A stretch of DNA of 64,000 nt from Lepeophtheirus salmonis (Eukaryota > Arthropoda > Copepoda > Siphonostomatoida > Caligidae): contig NC_052133.2 of NCBI RefSeq assembly GCF_016086655.4, positions 47,670,383 to 47,734,382 of the forward strand. Reading direction: 5' to 3'. Positions 36,134 through 49,356 of this stretch are shown in pieces. Within the stretch, counting starts at the first letter, position 1; the number at the start of each line of letters is the position of its first letter. The notes beneath the pieces were generated by a model. That model ran no database searches. It was not told where the DNA came from and saw only the letters and a program-made list of their open reading frames with translations. The position numbers were made by a program, and so were the translations under genes.

Positions 36134-37749
36134 CCGAGAACTTGATCAGCTTTAGAAAAAGGTGCATGAAGGAAAAAAAATACTCGGAGGTATTTTTCCC
36201 TGTAGTTTATACTACATTTACTACTATAAAAGTAACTGAGCAACTAGGCGACTATGAAATTTAAAGTATGGGGCAACTTGTGTACACTGTGGATTACCGA
36301 TTACGTGCTCGCTGCCACTTATTTCAGAATCTACCACCACTGTTTCTTCAATCTTTTTACAGTTGGTAGCGCTGAACGTTACGTACTTATTATTAAAATA
36401 CACCACTATGTATATACAATAATATCTAATTACAATGGGGAACATTTAAACAACCCCAATTCCACTAAATTCCCCATAAGGAAATGACTTATACTTTTAT
36501 AAATAAGTATTACATCATTAAATGAATATTGAGCAATTAAACATTTGTTATGAAGGGAACAAAAGTTTTACTTTTCTTAAACTTATAGTTTTCAAAAATA
36601 AATTTACGACATTTTAAAGAGCATAAATTAATCATTATTAATTTATAAACGCATTGAAGCAATATTCATTTAATTTATTGCAATGTATAAATAGTGTTAG
36701 CAAATAGCAACTCAACGAAATATTCAAGGTTGATATCAGATATGATAATGTAGTGATTTGTAAAAATTATTATTTGAATTTGTATTTATTTCTATGGAGA
36801 TATTTTTTTGATTTCAATACTGACCTTCAGTCATTTTTTTTTTTTTTTTTTTTTTTTTGCATCCACAAAAAGTTAAAAACAAATGAATATAATTAATTAT
36901 TGAACTAGAGCCTGATCGAAGAGTTACATCCCACTTTATTTTGAAAATGAAGAACGCCTGGGCCTCGCACTCACAATTAGATGTGAAAAATATGGGGATT
37001 TTAAGATCGTTGTAAATTTAAAAAAAATCATAGATAATATCTTTGACCAAGCCTTGCATATTCTGATATATACACTGCTTCAAACATACGGAAACCCAAA
37101 ATGTATGTACTTGACCCTCGCATGAAAACTTAAAAAGACTTCGGGTTCTTATCGGTTTGTTTTTCTCAAGACTATGTGATCCATGGGTGCAGTTGGGGCG
37201 ATGGGAATATTCCCTTTAGATGTTATATAATCTATCACTCCCAGTTTAATAATCCTAACAGCGTCCCTGATGTGATCCCATATAAAATATAAATAAATAA
37301 TTGAAATTAGCATGAAACCTTACAGAAAATAAGCCCCTTTCTGGATCTAAAAATAATTATCTCTTAATCATGTTATTATCTCATTATTAGGAAAAAATAA
37401 CAATAAATTTGATCTCCAAAAATGATAGATAACTTGAATTGATATGATCGAAAAAACAATCATATCAGATCCGTAATTTTTGTAATCGCTAGCATCAATC
37501 TTCTCATACAAAATTATCTCTATAAAATATCAACTTTTAAATGCAAAAATAAGAAATATACTATCCTTGAAATAATACTTATAATACTACCAAATAATTA
37601 TGGACAATGATCAATTTTAATACTTTGTTTAGTGTATAATAAATTAGTAAGTTTCATTAGCAAATTATTATGAAATTAGAATATGTATCAAATTTTACTG
37701 AAATACAAGTGAATGTGTTTGAAAAAATAAGTTAAGGCTGGAATGTGAC
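36134..37749. other. Intergenic, with a 22-T run
   Basis: No gene was found. A homopolymer of about 22 T lies at 36,837-36,858. The region separates the helicase's 5' end from the 3' end of TBCB, both on the minus strand. It presumably holds the helicase promoter, but no element can be pinned down. Confidence 0.5.
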
Positions 37750-38566
37750 TTAAATTTCATCATCAGATAAATCGATTTCTTTTTCAGGATAGTCTCCAAC
37801 TGATACAAAACAGATTTTAACAAATCCTCCGTATTTATCCTTGCACTTAAAGTATCGTTTGCCTTCGACTGAGCCGTCATTTTTTCCAAAGGGTTCATCG
37901 TATTGAACTCCCACCCATATCCCAGGTTTGAAATGAACATTTCCTATAAATTTAACTTCACCACGACGATCCGAAATATTACCGGGAACTGTAATAGAGC
38001 AACGATTACCAACTTCCATTTTTGCTGCCAATTCCTTGTCCTTTTCCAGTTGATAATTCTTTTCTTCTTCCAATTTCTTCATTTCTTCTTCATTATATTT
38101 TCCAACCTTGTTACGCTTAAGAAAGCTTTGGACCGTATCATTACGTTTGGAGTATTCCTCTTCGGATAATTCAAATTTTTGTACACCCTGAGTGTTTTCA
38201 TATTCACCAACTGACTATTATAAAAAGTAATATATTAAACATTAAGTTGGTATTAAAGCGATAGAAAAAGAGATAACTTACTTTACTATGATCCACGACA
38301 TGTAAACGAAACCCAGAATCAATGGGGTAAGAGCCCAGTAAGACGTTATCGTCCGATAAATCACATACTTTTTTGCCAGATTCATCATCATGCACAGATA
38401 TTTTCATAGACCCACTTGAGCAACCAGTTATGAGTTCCAGTTTACCTTTGAGGTCGGCTATGGTGAGATCTTTTGGAAACCTTTTCTCAGATGTGAAGGA
38501 ATTAATAGTTGAAGAAATGAAAACGTTGACAAATGACTCGGTGATGACTCGCACTTCGCTATCCAT
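37750..38566 (-). CDS. TBCB: Tubulin-folding cofactor B
   Basis: Two exons (38566-38282 and 38214-37750; 67-nt intron with donor GTAAGT) give 249 aa, close to the usual 240-250. Residues 1-92 are the ubiquitin-like domain (KRFPKDLTIADLKGKLELIT). A charged coiled-coil segment spans about 128-160. Residues 163-231 are the CAP-Gly domain, with FKPGIWVGVQYDEPFGKNDG and YFKCKDKYGGFVK. The protein ends DDEI, the acidic tail typical of TBCB. The family takes alpha-tubulin from the chaperonin and works with TBCE in tubulin heterodimer assembly and disassembly in the cytosol. Exon 1 ends DHSK and exon 2 starts SVGEYE, as in relatives. The neighbour upstream is DCTN4 on the same strand. Confidence 0.95.
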
Positions 38567-38705
38567 CTATAACGATTGATTAAAATATTAGAGATGAGTT
38601 TAAAAAATAGAGTAAGATCTTATTTCAGATGTGTGGTGTGTATCAATTTTTTTTAATGACATTTACATAAAGGTGTAACACAAATTAAAATATATAATTC
38701 ATAAT

Positions 38706-40411
38706 TTAACATATTTTTCCAAGTTTAACATAAACTGGAATAACAATATCCGCAGTTTGAACATCCTTCTTGTCTAAGGCAGAGATAGTATTAGTATATA
38801 AAAATTTCAGTCCAAAGGAGACCACAATTTCATCATCACTGCCGTCTGGAATGGCTGTCATTAAAACGCCAACTTTATTTCCTTTTCTCCATGCAATTAC
38901 ATTTTTATCGTCGTCTTTATGGAGATCAGGACCCGAATCATCAAACTCTGCGGCATCATCCCTGGGAGGCAGATGTATCTTTCCTTTCGGTAGCACGACT
39001 TTAGCGGTTTCATTAACTTGATGTCTATCAGAAGCTTTTATGAGTGACTGTTGTCTTAGCAAGGATCCGATTGTATTTGAATGAGCTTTCTTCGCCTCAG
39101 CTTGTTTTTTTCGCATTTCTTCGTCTATAATTCGGAATTCTTGAACACCCGCAGTATCTAAAAACTCAATTTCAGTTGCATGTTGAGTTGGATTCACTAA
39201 TTTCAATATAAACTGTGTTTCTTCTCCTGATTTCCATGGTCCCTTTGAAGAATAAATGGAGATGTCAGGGACATGATAAAATGCAGCCAGTTGGATTTTA
39301 AATTTAATCGATGTTGGATTATACTCGGGTTTACTCAAATTATGTTCACATTTCCTACACCTCTGAGACCTCTTAATAACTAAATGCATATGGAGAGGAT
39401 AAATGTCCTTGACATGGGAAGGCTGCGTATCCGTCTGAGATAAACGACAAAGCATATTCGTAACATTGTAGATATCAGCATTAGAAACTTGTTCATTGAC
39501 AGATTCCTCCGCTTCTAATTCATCTATGTCTACAGCCGTACTTGGTGTGACAGAGGGAACGGACTTATCAAAGTCTGAGGATGTACCAACTGGTAGAGGG
39601 GGGAGTCCAGCACGTTTTCTAGCTAGACCATACTTGTCAGAAAGTTGAAGATAATTAAGTTTTCGTCCCATTTGCCTCTTTGACTCCTTCTCAAGTTTGT
39701 CTTTCTGTGCGATAGAGCGATAATGCTCTAGAAGAACAGAAATTCTATTTGTATTGGGATTTTCTTTTTCAGGCCATCCCCCTGAAGTGACTTTCTGATT
39801 TGAAAGACCAATATCACGGGATGACCAACGACAAAATACACAAGACAAATAGTACACTTTCCTTGGCGTCTCACCCGGATCTGAAAAGGGAAACAAAAAG
39901 AGATGCAGATGCGGTCTTTAGAAAAATTGATTAAACAATAAGGAGCGAGTCCAACATACTTGCTGGAACATCCGAAGTGGCCCTTGTACTTAGAGTATGA
40001 CCACAAGAAGGGCAATCGAAGCAATTGGCACACCGATTTTGTTTCATACGTGCTTCTGCAGAGGGCATATTTTCAAGGCAATTGGGGCAGTAATGAGAGT
40101 CCACCTAAGTTACAAATAATTCCCCATTAATTCACTCATTCAAAATCAAACTAATTAATTAATTGAAAAAATAATGAATATCTATGTATAAAGTAACGTA
40201 TTGAGTGTGAGACCTCATGTAGAACGCAGTAGTAGCACCGAATTTCAAAGCAGTGCCGGCAGAAGTACATACGACTCAAGGGGCTGGATACACCACAGGT
40301 GCAAGTGTAACGAACTTTCTTCAGAAGCTCTTCCGAGAAGGGGCAGGGGATGGACACCGGCATCTCGGGGTAGCCTGCCTTCACTTCTGTCATTCTGGAT
40401 ACCTCAATCAA
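38706..40411 (-). CDS. DCTN4: Dynactin subunit 4 (p62)
   Basis: Three exons (40411-40214, 40104-39960, 39880-38706) give 505 aa; the family is usually 460-470, with the extra length in the middle linker. Exons 1-2 hold paired cysteine motifs (YTCTCG, FCRHC, HYCPNCLENMPS, CANCFDCPSC) of the zinc-binding p62 domain. Exon 3 opens with YYLSCVFCRWSSRD and carries the conserved IKRSQRCRKCEHNLSKPEYN and PTSIKFKIQLAAFYHVP segments. p62 sits at the pointed end of the dynactin Arp1 filament with p25/p27/Arp11 and links dynein to cargo. Exon 1's donor is GAG|GTCTCA, an ordinary GT though not a strong one. An alternative Met lies seven codons downstream of the chosen start. Identity is secure. Confidence 0.95.
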
Positions 40412-40870
40412 TCAGGAAAAGGCTAAGGAGGCTTAGTCAAGGGAGTCCACTCCAAATTAAATGGAATTAATAATAGTCAATAGAAGCTTAGAGAAAAGGC
40501 GGAGCTCCTCCTTGATTTGGAATTAATAATGACGTCATTCAACTGAGGGAACATGAGGTTCAGTGGGAATTAAAGCTAGAAATGAGTCATGCTGACTCAT
40601 TATTCAGTGTTATTTATTCATTATTCAATACTAGTTACCACCTACGCTACAACTAACTAGTCAAACTATAATGTATAAAAAGACCGGCATAGACCACAGT
40701 TTAATATATAGCTCTTGTGTTTGGTCCACTTTTAGATACAGGGAGCGGGGATCAAATTGTCGCCTACTTTAAACCTTGATAGCTTGAAGACGACATTATC
40801 AAATAAAAGACCGGTTACCAAATAGGAAAACTATTCTCGTCAGCTGACGATACGTAGTTCAGTTAGCATC
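40412..40870. other. Intergenic between DCTN4 and a transposase relic
   Basis: No gene was found. The stretch probably contains the DCTN4 promoter; I see no definite motif. Confidence 0.4.
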
Positions 40871-41287
40871 ATGCCGTCATCATATGAGCAGATAAAGAGC
40901 TATAAGTGGAACGAGGAGCTTTCGAGGTCCGCCGTAGTCATGGCATTGGTTAATAATGGAGGTGAAATCTCCAATTCAACGATTGCTTCAACTTTAGGAG
41001 TGAATTTACGGACTGTTTAGCGTATCCGTAAGAAGCTACAGGACACCTGGGAGGTTGATGCCACCTTAAAGAGGGCACCCAAAGAGGAGGGCGCCGACAG
41101 GAAGGTCAGGGACACCAACTTTGTCGACAAGGTGAAGAAGATGGTTGAGGATGACCCTACCAGGTCCATGAGGGCTATGGCGAGGGATCTGGGCTGCTAT
41201 GAGAAAACAATAAGGGACTGTGTATCTGAGGATTTAAGGTGCAGGAGCTACAATGGTACAATCTATAAGAAAAAAAAAATTAAATAG
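40871..41287 (+). pseudogene. Mariner-type transposase N-terminal remnant
   Basis: ATG at 40,871 opens MPSSYEQIKSYKWNEELSRS, then ALVNNGGEISNSTIASTLGV and a stop codon (TAG at about 41,018). The frame then continues as RIRKKLQDTWEVDATLKRAP, KVRDTNFVDKVKKMVEDDPT and SMRAMARDLGCYEKTIRDCV before a final stop. This is the two-HTH DNA-binding half of a sea-louse-type Tc1/mariner transposase with a single nonsense change and no catalytic half. The long nearly intact frame suggests it is young. Confidence 0.65.
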
Positions 41288-43051
41288 TGCGCATAAACTA
41301 GGTCTACTATATGTATATATATGTCACATTTTATAATAAGCATAGCTATACATCTCAATCTGTATTAATAATTATTAATTAGCTGTTTCGGCAAAATACA
41401 CTTAATTCCTCCTAAAAGCAAACCGAAGTTAACAGCTGAAGGCAACAGACCAGTCTTAACTGCAAGCTTTGTTACCTTTCTATGTATTTTTCTTCTTTTA
41501 TGCTTAATGCCGGTAACAACTTAGTGGTTAGGTTAAAAGGGATCTAATAGAGTACTTTTAACTAATTTTATTACTTAAATATTTTTTGCCCATTAATTAT
41601 TATGTATTTAGTAATTAATAGTTGACTTTCCATCTTTGATATTGAAAATCCGTTCAAAAATGTATTTTTATCAATCACAATGCAAGGTCAAATCATGATA
41701 TTATTTGAATCGAATGGAAATGGGACAACCTTTCCTACAGTTCTACTGCTTTAACATTAATAGTAATTAATTTATCATTACATCACTATAGGGTTTGTGG
41801 TCTTAATAGACAACTTTAAAGTTAATATTTAGATATGATAAATTTTCAAACCTTATACCAACACTTTCAAAATTATTACTTTGTATGTACTCTTAACTTA
41901 AATCTAAAGCAAAACTAGATAGAAAAAAAAGTTTAATATTAATTTGTTAATTGAATATTTATGCTGGTAAACTCACTCAATAAGGCAAATATTAAAATGA
42001 TATAATAATATCATTCTATTTTGTATTTTATTGGGAACAAATAATAGGGCCCTCAAAAAAATCTTAAATATAAGGGGTCTCTGAAATGTTGGTCGTATTA
42101 AGCCAATGAAATACAACAATCTTAATTAATGGAAGTTCTTTGCTGGACCGGTATTACAACTCTATAGTGACTTCAAATATACTTTTACCAAGAAATATGG
42201 ATTTTTTTGGATTAATCATGACGGAATCTGGATATTAAATATGATTATTACTTAAATTAAGGCATAGTAAGAAATGCCGAAGGAAGAAAAAATCTTAATT
42301 TTTATTGTATCCCCAATTATGAAAGTAAATTTTTGTACCTGCAATTAGAGACGGATTTTAAGCAAAGACGTATATTATATCAATGCATAGAGACATCCTT
42401 GGTTTTAAGAGGAGGGGTTTGAGACTTAAGTTCTCCCTTTTGTTATTAAATCCCAATACTCATCAGTGCCGTAATCACGGATTTATTATAGGGGAGTCTG
42501 GTTGGAGTTACTACCACTGAAAAAAATCTTAAGGGGTGCAAGCCCCCCGTGAATACGGGCCTACATACTCAGTAATTAGTTATTCTTAAAAAGTCATCTG
42601 AATATGTAGGGAGATTTTTATAGGCTGTTTCAAAGTGAATAAAAAGATACATTAATAGCTATTAATTAATTGAACTTCTTCCGTTGTACCCTAATTAGTA
42701 ATTAATAATTATAAGCTATAAATTACTTCCCGCCGGCGTAGAAAACAAAAATACACAACTTGCTAGCTAGCTTATGAATGGAAGATCTGTTTTTGTTAAG
42801 CTTAGCCCGCTAGTAAATAAAGAAAAAGGCTGCCGGCCTAGCACCTATTATTGAAATAATAGAGCTAGAATTAGCCGTATAGCTACAAAACGGCATATTA
42901 TTTATGTACACGACAGATTATTTTTATGTAGTAGTCAACTGTGTTAGTGTTTTCTTTTCTGATATTATTTCATAACGTTGAACACGTGTGTCCTGGATTA
43001 ATCTATTCGGACTATTCCTACTGATACGAATCATTGCTTACTGGAGAGATC
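41288..43051. other. AT-rich intergenic stretch upstream of eIF6
   Basis: No gene was found. A GGGGTGCAAGCCCCCCGTGA at about 42,535 looks like the eroded end of a CAGGGG-type element. The eIF6 promoter must lie in the last few hundred bases. Confidence 0.4.
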
Positions 43052-44396
43052 ATGTCTGTGGTAAGGACTCATTTCGAGAACAATAACGAAATCGGCGCGT
43101 TTAGCAAGCTGACCAACTCTTACTGCCTCGTGGGTATTGGAGGATCCGCTCATTTCTACAGTTGCTTCGAATCCGAGTTGGATGGCGTCATTCCAGTAGT
43201 GTATGCAAGTGTGGCGGAATGCAGAATCCTTGGGCGCATGACTGTAGGTAATCGACACGGTCTCCTCGTCCCCAATGGAACCACGGATCAAGAACTACAA
43301 CACATTCGAAACTCTCTTCCAGACACTGTCCGGATTCGACGAGTTGAAGAGAGGCTTTCTGCTCTAGGCAATGTTATTGCCTGCAATGACTATGTTGCAC
43401 TAGTTCATCCAGATCTGGATCGGGAAACAGAAGAAATCCTGGCGGATGTGCTTAAGTAATTACTCATAATTCTTTTTTTTAATTGCCCTTCTATGTACAT
43501 GCAATGAATCCCCAAATACTAGTCAGCATTCTTGATGTCGACCATTTTGGGGAGCATAAACTACCAAGGTGTATAACAATGAAAACCCTATTTTCACTCA
43601 TATTAAGGAAAATAGTCCACTAGTGGATGCAAAAATGGGACTCACACATTAAAGGGCCAAAACCTTCCCGTCTATCAAAAATATATCCCTCTATTGGTAG
43701 TTTTATTAAGTATCTGGCCCTTAATGTATTAAAAATATGTTATTGCATAGTTATACAATCTTATTTCCATATTTTAGATAAAAATAAACTGTTACAATGA
43801 AAAGAATAGGATATTTTCTCTAATTATCCTACTATTTTCTCCCCAAATCAATCAGAACAAAAACTATACAAATCTAGCCATTTTTAGTTGATATTACTTT
43901 GATTATATTCAAATATTAGTGTGTATCATTAGCATCAAGTAGTATTCATTATAGATTTAATGTTTTTATTTACTCGTTAGATTTGTCAATTTTATCCCCA
44001 AATTAGCGTCAGTTTAAATGCTCAAATGACTTATAATAACTTCTCTTTTTGTATTTCAGAGTAGAAGTATTCCGACAAACAGTCGCAGATAATGTTTTAG
44101 TGGGCTCTTACTGCGCTCTCTCCAATCAAGGAGGATTAGTTCATCCTAAAACATCCACAGCAGAACAAGACGAACTCTCCTCACTCCTTCAAATACCCCT
44201 TGTTGCAGGCACGGTCAATCGGGGATCAGAAGTTATTGGGGCAGGAATGGTTGTAAATGATTGGATGGCATTCTGCGGACAAGACACAACCTCTACTGAG
44301 ATTTCCGTTGTTGAATCTATATTTAAATTGAATGAATCACAAGCATCAAATATTACACAAAAAATGAGGGCCTCTCTTATAGAGAGTATGACTTAA
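43052..44396 (+). CDS. EIF6: Eukaryotic translation initiation factor 6
   Basis: Two exons (43052-43455 and 44060-44396) give 246 aa, almost exactly the usual 245. The start is the ATG at 43,052 (MSVVRTHFENNNEIGAFSKL). Conserved family blocks follow: LTNSYCLVGIGGSAHFYSCF, IPVVYASVAECRILGRMTVG and NRHGLLVPNGTTDQELQHIR. Exon 2 gives GSYCALSNQGGLVHPKTS, VAGTVNRGSEVIGAGMVVND and WMAFCGQDTT. eIF6 is a five-fold pentein-type protein that binds the 60S subunit, acts in its maturation and blocks premature joining to 40S. The 604-nt intron is unusually long for this window and contains a dispersed repeat. Splicing (CTTAA|GTAATT ... TTTCAG|A) keeps the frame (LKVEVFRQT). Confidence 0.96.
43535..43700 (-). 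repeat. Dispersed repeat block B, copy 3, inside the eIF6 intron
   Basis: Its reverse complement aligns with 1,290-1,475 and 50,795-51,035. The shared order is an ACCAATAGAGGGATATA-like start, GCATCCACTAGTGGACTA, AATATGAGTGAAAATAGGG, CATTGTTATA, and an end near AAGAATGCTGAC. The insertion explains the intron's length. Confidence 0.65.
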
Positions 44397-47080
44397 AGGC
44401 AACCATTATTACTCATGGATTGGACTTTCATCTTCAAGAGACTTGAATATTTTCTGATAAATTTATATGGAAATCATAAATTTGTACTGACTCATTATGT
44501 GTTCGGGTATAAGTCTAATATTATGTTATATATACAGCATTATGTAATGTTTTTCTTCGTGAGCTATTTCTTATTGTTTTTAATTTCTTCCTGGTCTTTG
44601 TTAAGATAAGGAAGAAATTAATATTCTAAATTCAGAACGAAAATATATTCAATTTTTAATACTAGTTTGCAGATTTTTTATGTCGATTAATTTTTGATTA
44701 TTACATTTATTTAAACATATTAGATATGAGTTAAAACCAGTGCCGGTGTCTTAATATAAGGGCCAGTCAAATAAAGATGTGCGAGTCTTTAAGTGGATTA
44801 ATTTACAATACTAAAAATCTTAAGGAATAATACTTATTACCTCCAAAACGAATTTGAACGGAGATTGTGTTTTTGTATCTGTTGGCTTGTTAGTTAGTCA
44901 TCAGGATTACGGCAAAAGTTACAGTTCGATTTTGATCAAACTTATTACGAAGATTATATATGGTCTCAGTAATAGGCCATTAAATTTTGAGAGGTCAAAG
45001 TAACACAAAACGTATAGAATGCATAATCGACCATAACTGAAGAATTAATTGAGATACATTACTCAATTTGACTTGACGGGGAGGTTTTGTGCTCTACCTA
45101 TTTGCCCATTATAATTTCTACATACAATCACCAGTTAGCAGTACACCTTATAAAACCGACACGAATTCGAATATTTTCATAGGCACTTAGCATATTCTAA
45201 AAAATTGGGGAGGATAGACACTCCAACTGAGTAAGTAACAATTCCCTACAAATTAGTATCGAAATTTCTACTATGATATAGTATATATCATATCAACGAA
45301 AATGACAATCCCACGTACTGGCAGCAACTTCGTTGAGGAGGTAACTCTCATTAGGTTTATTGACTATGTCCCTGATGATGAATATGGAAACTTTTTAATT
45401 ATTCTATTTTTGTGCCATGTTCAAACTAGACTATTTCAATGGCATATGCAAATTACCACATTATTTATCAAACATATAATTATCTTTTATATAAACGTCA
45501 TACGATAGTTATTTAATGTAACGAAATTGTGTGTTAGATCATTCGAGTTCGCTTTTTCTTAAAGTTAGCAGCCTGAAGGTATTTCAAAGATATACAAAAG
45601 TGGAGGCACTTGCTTTGGAAATTTGGGTACACTCATTATGATGGGTCAAACTTTAAAAAAAATAAAAAAATACTCATAGCATGAAGTATCGAAAATGATT
45701 AGTTAAATTCGGTTCGGTACATTGGGAAACGGAATGAGAGCAACTGTGGGGATTATAAATTTATTTTACTTACTATTTGATCAATTTTATCTATTAAGTT
45801 TTTTTTTAGTTGAAAAAAGAAGGAATAATGTTTTGTCCATTTCGAAGTTCGAAACTATCCTTTATTTAAGCTAATAAGAATACAATATTTATTTAATATA
45901 GGTAGCTAAATGTCTAACAATTTACGTGTACTTATCTTCATCTTAATTGATGTAATTAGAATACATACGCAGGTCACTTATGTTTATTTTATATAAATCG
46001 TGATGCATATTCCTGGTGGTTGCCTTTTAGATCCAAAATAACTTTTAGCATTTCAGATTTCCTAAGGGTTGGCCTAACCTTTAATTATAAACTAATATAT
46101 ATAATACCGTTGTGCTAACGTGATATTGAAATGATATCTAGTATTATGATGATCAATTAATCTCAAGTCGACTTTCTACCAAAAACTCGAAGTCTTTAAA
46201 GTATAGCAAAATTTCGGAAGATCAAACGCTCTTCTCTTCGTTTTCAAACTAGCACTTAATTATAGACTGAGATGTGAAAAGGAGGGATTCCTAACTAGTA
46301 TTATTGGTTTCCGAACAAATCATTTCTCGGTCACAAATCATTTTCGAGTACAGAGGTACCTCAATAATCAGTTGCTATGAGATAAGACAAAAATAAATTG
46401 AATGAACAACTACTTAAATACTTGTAAAATGAATGTCTATCAACATAACGTTTTCTGTCATCACAACCAAGCTAGAATGATTTTTCAGAAATTTTAGTCT
46501 GCACTATAAATTACTTGTATTCTTCATCTAATTATCGTCAATTTTTAACAACAAATAATTATGTTATCTTCTTTAAAAGAGCCGCAAATTGCTGTTAAAG
46601 AAGCAAAGATTGATCGTGACAATAAAAGAATTGAAAAGGTCATATCGGAGTCAATTGTCATAAATGGTAATAGGTAACTTCGTATAAAACATTTTCGTAT
46701 TACTTAAGTATCGGCGGCACCAAAAAATATCACCAACATTTGGGGTACAAAATGACAATTCATAATGCCCCGTTTCCTCATGAAGGTTCTAAATTATATT
46801 CAACATTCTTGGATATTTCAAAATTATAACGGATATTTGAATACAAAGCCTACAGTTGACGGAAGTAGGTCCATGGAATAGTATTGTATTGCATGTTCAG
46901 ACTATGTTAAGATTGTTTTCATGTAAATGCACCACTTAATGTGTTGATAAGTTATCTGAACTAATTTAATAATATTTTACGAATATATATATTTATCAAT
47001 TAAATGATGGAAAATAAAATATTAAGTTACATATTGTATGCTATTTATGTAAAATATAAACACGAGCAACTTGTTACGAT
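44397..47080. other. Intergenic; one old repeat at 44,870-45,130
   Basis: I see no convincing gene. Bases 44,870-45,130 read TTTTTGTATCTGTTGGCTTG, AGTCATCAGGATTACGGCAA, ACAGTTCGATTTTGATCAAA, then GGCCATTAAATTTTG and later GAGGTTTTGTGCTCTACC. This layout resembles a repeat type seen in many animal genomes, with a GTTTGT-rich start and a GGAGGTxTGxGCTCT end. Part of it is shared with 190-230. A 38-codon frame at 46,561-46,677 is open, but nothing supports it. Confidence 0.45.
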
Positions 47081-48779
47081 TTAATCGTCGCTTTCCTTCT
47101 TTTTGCTCTTCTTCTTCTTCTTATTTTTTGGAGTTACAGCCTCACTCTCGTCCTCAGCAGTGTTTTCTTCCTCTTTAACCACCTTCCTTTTCTTCTTTTT
47201 GGGAGAATCGACTTCTTCCTTCACCTTCACTTCTTCTTCATTCTCCATTTCTTCAGCCTTCCTCTTCTTCTTCTTTTTGTCCTTCTTTACGACTTTAAAA
47301 GAGGCGGCTTCCTCTTTCACTGCTTGAATGGCCTCTTGCATTACCTCGATGTTCTTTTTGGGAATTTCACCAGTCTCATAAAACTTGAGGCGATCCTCAA
47401 CTTGTTCTTTAAGCTTCTTACCAAATACATCAGTAGGAATTTCCGAGAAACAATCAATGCGAGATGCAATAGAGCATTTATTAGCCAAATAACGGGAGAT
47501 ACGACCTTTGTTCTTGGCACCAGCCTTTCCAATGAAAGAGGAATGGAATATGAGTCCATATTTGGGAGTATTGCCTAGTTATTAAAATAAAATACAAGAG
47601 TTAATATATTTGCATTAATAATTAATCCTTTTATCTATATACCTTTCGTTTTAAGAGCTCTAAAAAGAGCTTTTTCCGCACCAAGGATTTGAACAGTGGA
47701 GGCAGGATATTTGGCCAAATTGGTCAAGGAGCCTGCATGAGAAATCAAACGAGCAGCAACAGAGTCGCCAATTAAGGTTGCCAAGTTAGGCGCAACTGAT
47801 TCCATTTTCTTCTGCAAATATACACTAAGTTCTTTTCTGTATTCCGCGAGACCAATCACACGATCAGCAAACTGTTCAATGTGCATGAGATCAATAATAG
47901 AGATATCCATTCCCATAGAGGATTTGCTGGCTTCAATAATGGCTTTTGCCTTGCCTGAATCCATAAGTACAGCTTCCAATTTCTCCAAAGTTTCATCATT
48001 GATTTCTTTCCGATTCTTAACAACTTTGACGCAACGAGCAAAGGTGTAGTTATCGTTAACAATTTTAATCAATTCTGGGAAGTGGTAAGAGTACCACTCA
48101 CGGATCCGCATAGCAAATGTATTGACATCCTTATCCAATTGATCAAGAAGAGCAATTGATTGAATAATCATATTGTCTGCTTTATGAACGTTGAACTTGA
48201 CTTTTGCTCTGGAGTAGGAGTGACCAAGACCCAATTGGGATTTTTTGGAGGCTTCAGCGTTCATTCCCTAAATAAGATAATTAATTAAGATCATGTTATG
48301 CTTAATTCGATTACTGTATACCTTGACAAGCTTAGCGAAATGATGACGAATGCCACGAATCACTTCAGGTACGACACCAACATGGGAGACCTTGATGCCC
48401 AAATCATCGGCGAGAGCAGCTCCCAATTTGGGATCAAGAACGCCAAGTACGACGCCCTTTTTCTTGGGCAAATGCGTCTTGACGAAGAGTTTAGCATCGT
48501 CTGTGGCAATACCCTCGGATACAGCATTGATGTTGTTGAGAGCATCTCCTGCGGTTTTGAAGGGGAGAAAAGATGCGAGAGAGACTATTTTATTGAAGCT
48601 GGAAACGTCGGAAAGGGAAGCTTCGACTTCACTCTAGAGGAGGAAACAAAGTATTAGTATAAAAAGGACATAATATAAACAAACTATCTTACTTGGAAAA
48701 CACCGATCTCTTCGAACTCCTTGACTTTAAAGAGGCCATAGCCCGAAGCATGCTCAAAAAGAGCAAATTGGACCGACAT
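47081..48779 (-). CDS. NOP56: Nucleolar protein 56 (box C/D snoRNP core)
   Basis: Four exons (48779-48693, 48633-48322, 48267-47643, 47574-47081; introns 54-68 nt) give 505 aa. The N terminus (SVQFALFEHASGYGLFKVKE) is the NOP5NT domain. Exon 3 carries QLGLGHSYSRAKVKFNVHKA and MIIQSIALLDQLDKDVNTFA, which match NOP56 rather than NOP58 (NOP58 has GLAHSLSRYKLKFS here). The Nop RNA-binding domain holds SHAGSLTNLAKYPASTVQIL and GAEKALFRALKTKGNTPKYG. The tail from about residue 440 is the Lys/Glu-rich nucleolar KKE/D tail. NOP56 pairs with NOP58, fibrillarin and the 15.5K protein to guide rRNA 2'-O-methylation. Vertebrate NOP56 introns host snoRNAs, but these introns are too short for that. Confidence 0.96.
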
Positions 48780-49356
48780 GCTGGAATACTACGCACGTGG
48801 TTCCACACTCACAACTGAAAACAAAATAAATTGAAGAAACAGAAATGAACGTGCTGCCTTACAACGTGACGCAGAAATAAAACACTACAAAGTTAGTAGA
48901 TTCCTTACACTAAATGAACTCATAAAATATAAATCACGCAACCCTTTAAAAGTATATTCCTAATTATGAGATTAAATTTACTAAAATACCCCAAATTTGT
49001 ACGGATTTTTGATAATTAAATAAGCTTTAATTCAGTAATTTTAATCTATTCAATTTACATACAGACACAGTATACTATAATAGTTTTATAACCATGTTAA
49101 GAAGTTGCGTGGTTTGTAAGATACTATTCCAAATTTATTTGTAGTCGGATACCATCAGCTGAAATTCTATATGTTTATTTAATAATTTAAAAAAGTTTTA
49201 TATTGATAGCTATGTAAATTTTACTACTGAAGTGCTTATTATTTTTGCTATATATTATTATTTTATAATCTTGAGACTTTCTTTTGGAGTTGTGTAGAAT
49301 ATTTCTTTTTGTTTGACATTCGTATTTAATGAAGGAAGTGGAGTGATTTTCAAAAA
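48780..49356. repeat. Intergenic with a repeat also found at 50.93 kb
   Basis: Bases 49,040-49,112 (TCTATTCAATTTACATACAG, then CACAGTATACTATAATAGTT and AACCATGTTAAGAAGTTGC) are repeated at 50,933-51,000. The second copy interrupts a block-B repeat. The first lies left of the mariner at 49,357 and the second well to its right. No gene was found. Confidence 0.6.

Noticed and set aside
45302..45508. Possible short first exon MTIPRTGSNFVEE with a GTAACT donor
   Set aside because: No downstream exon could be found and the rest of the frame is low-complexity.
46561..46677. 38-codon frame MLSSLKEPQIAVKEAKID...
   Set aside because: Too short, and no supporting context or homologue recognised.
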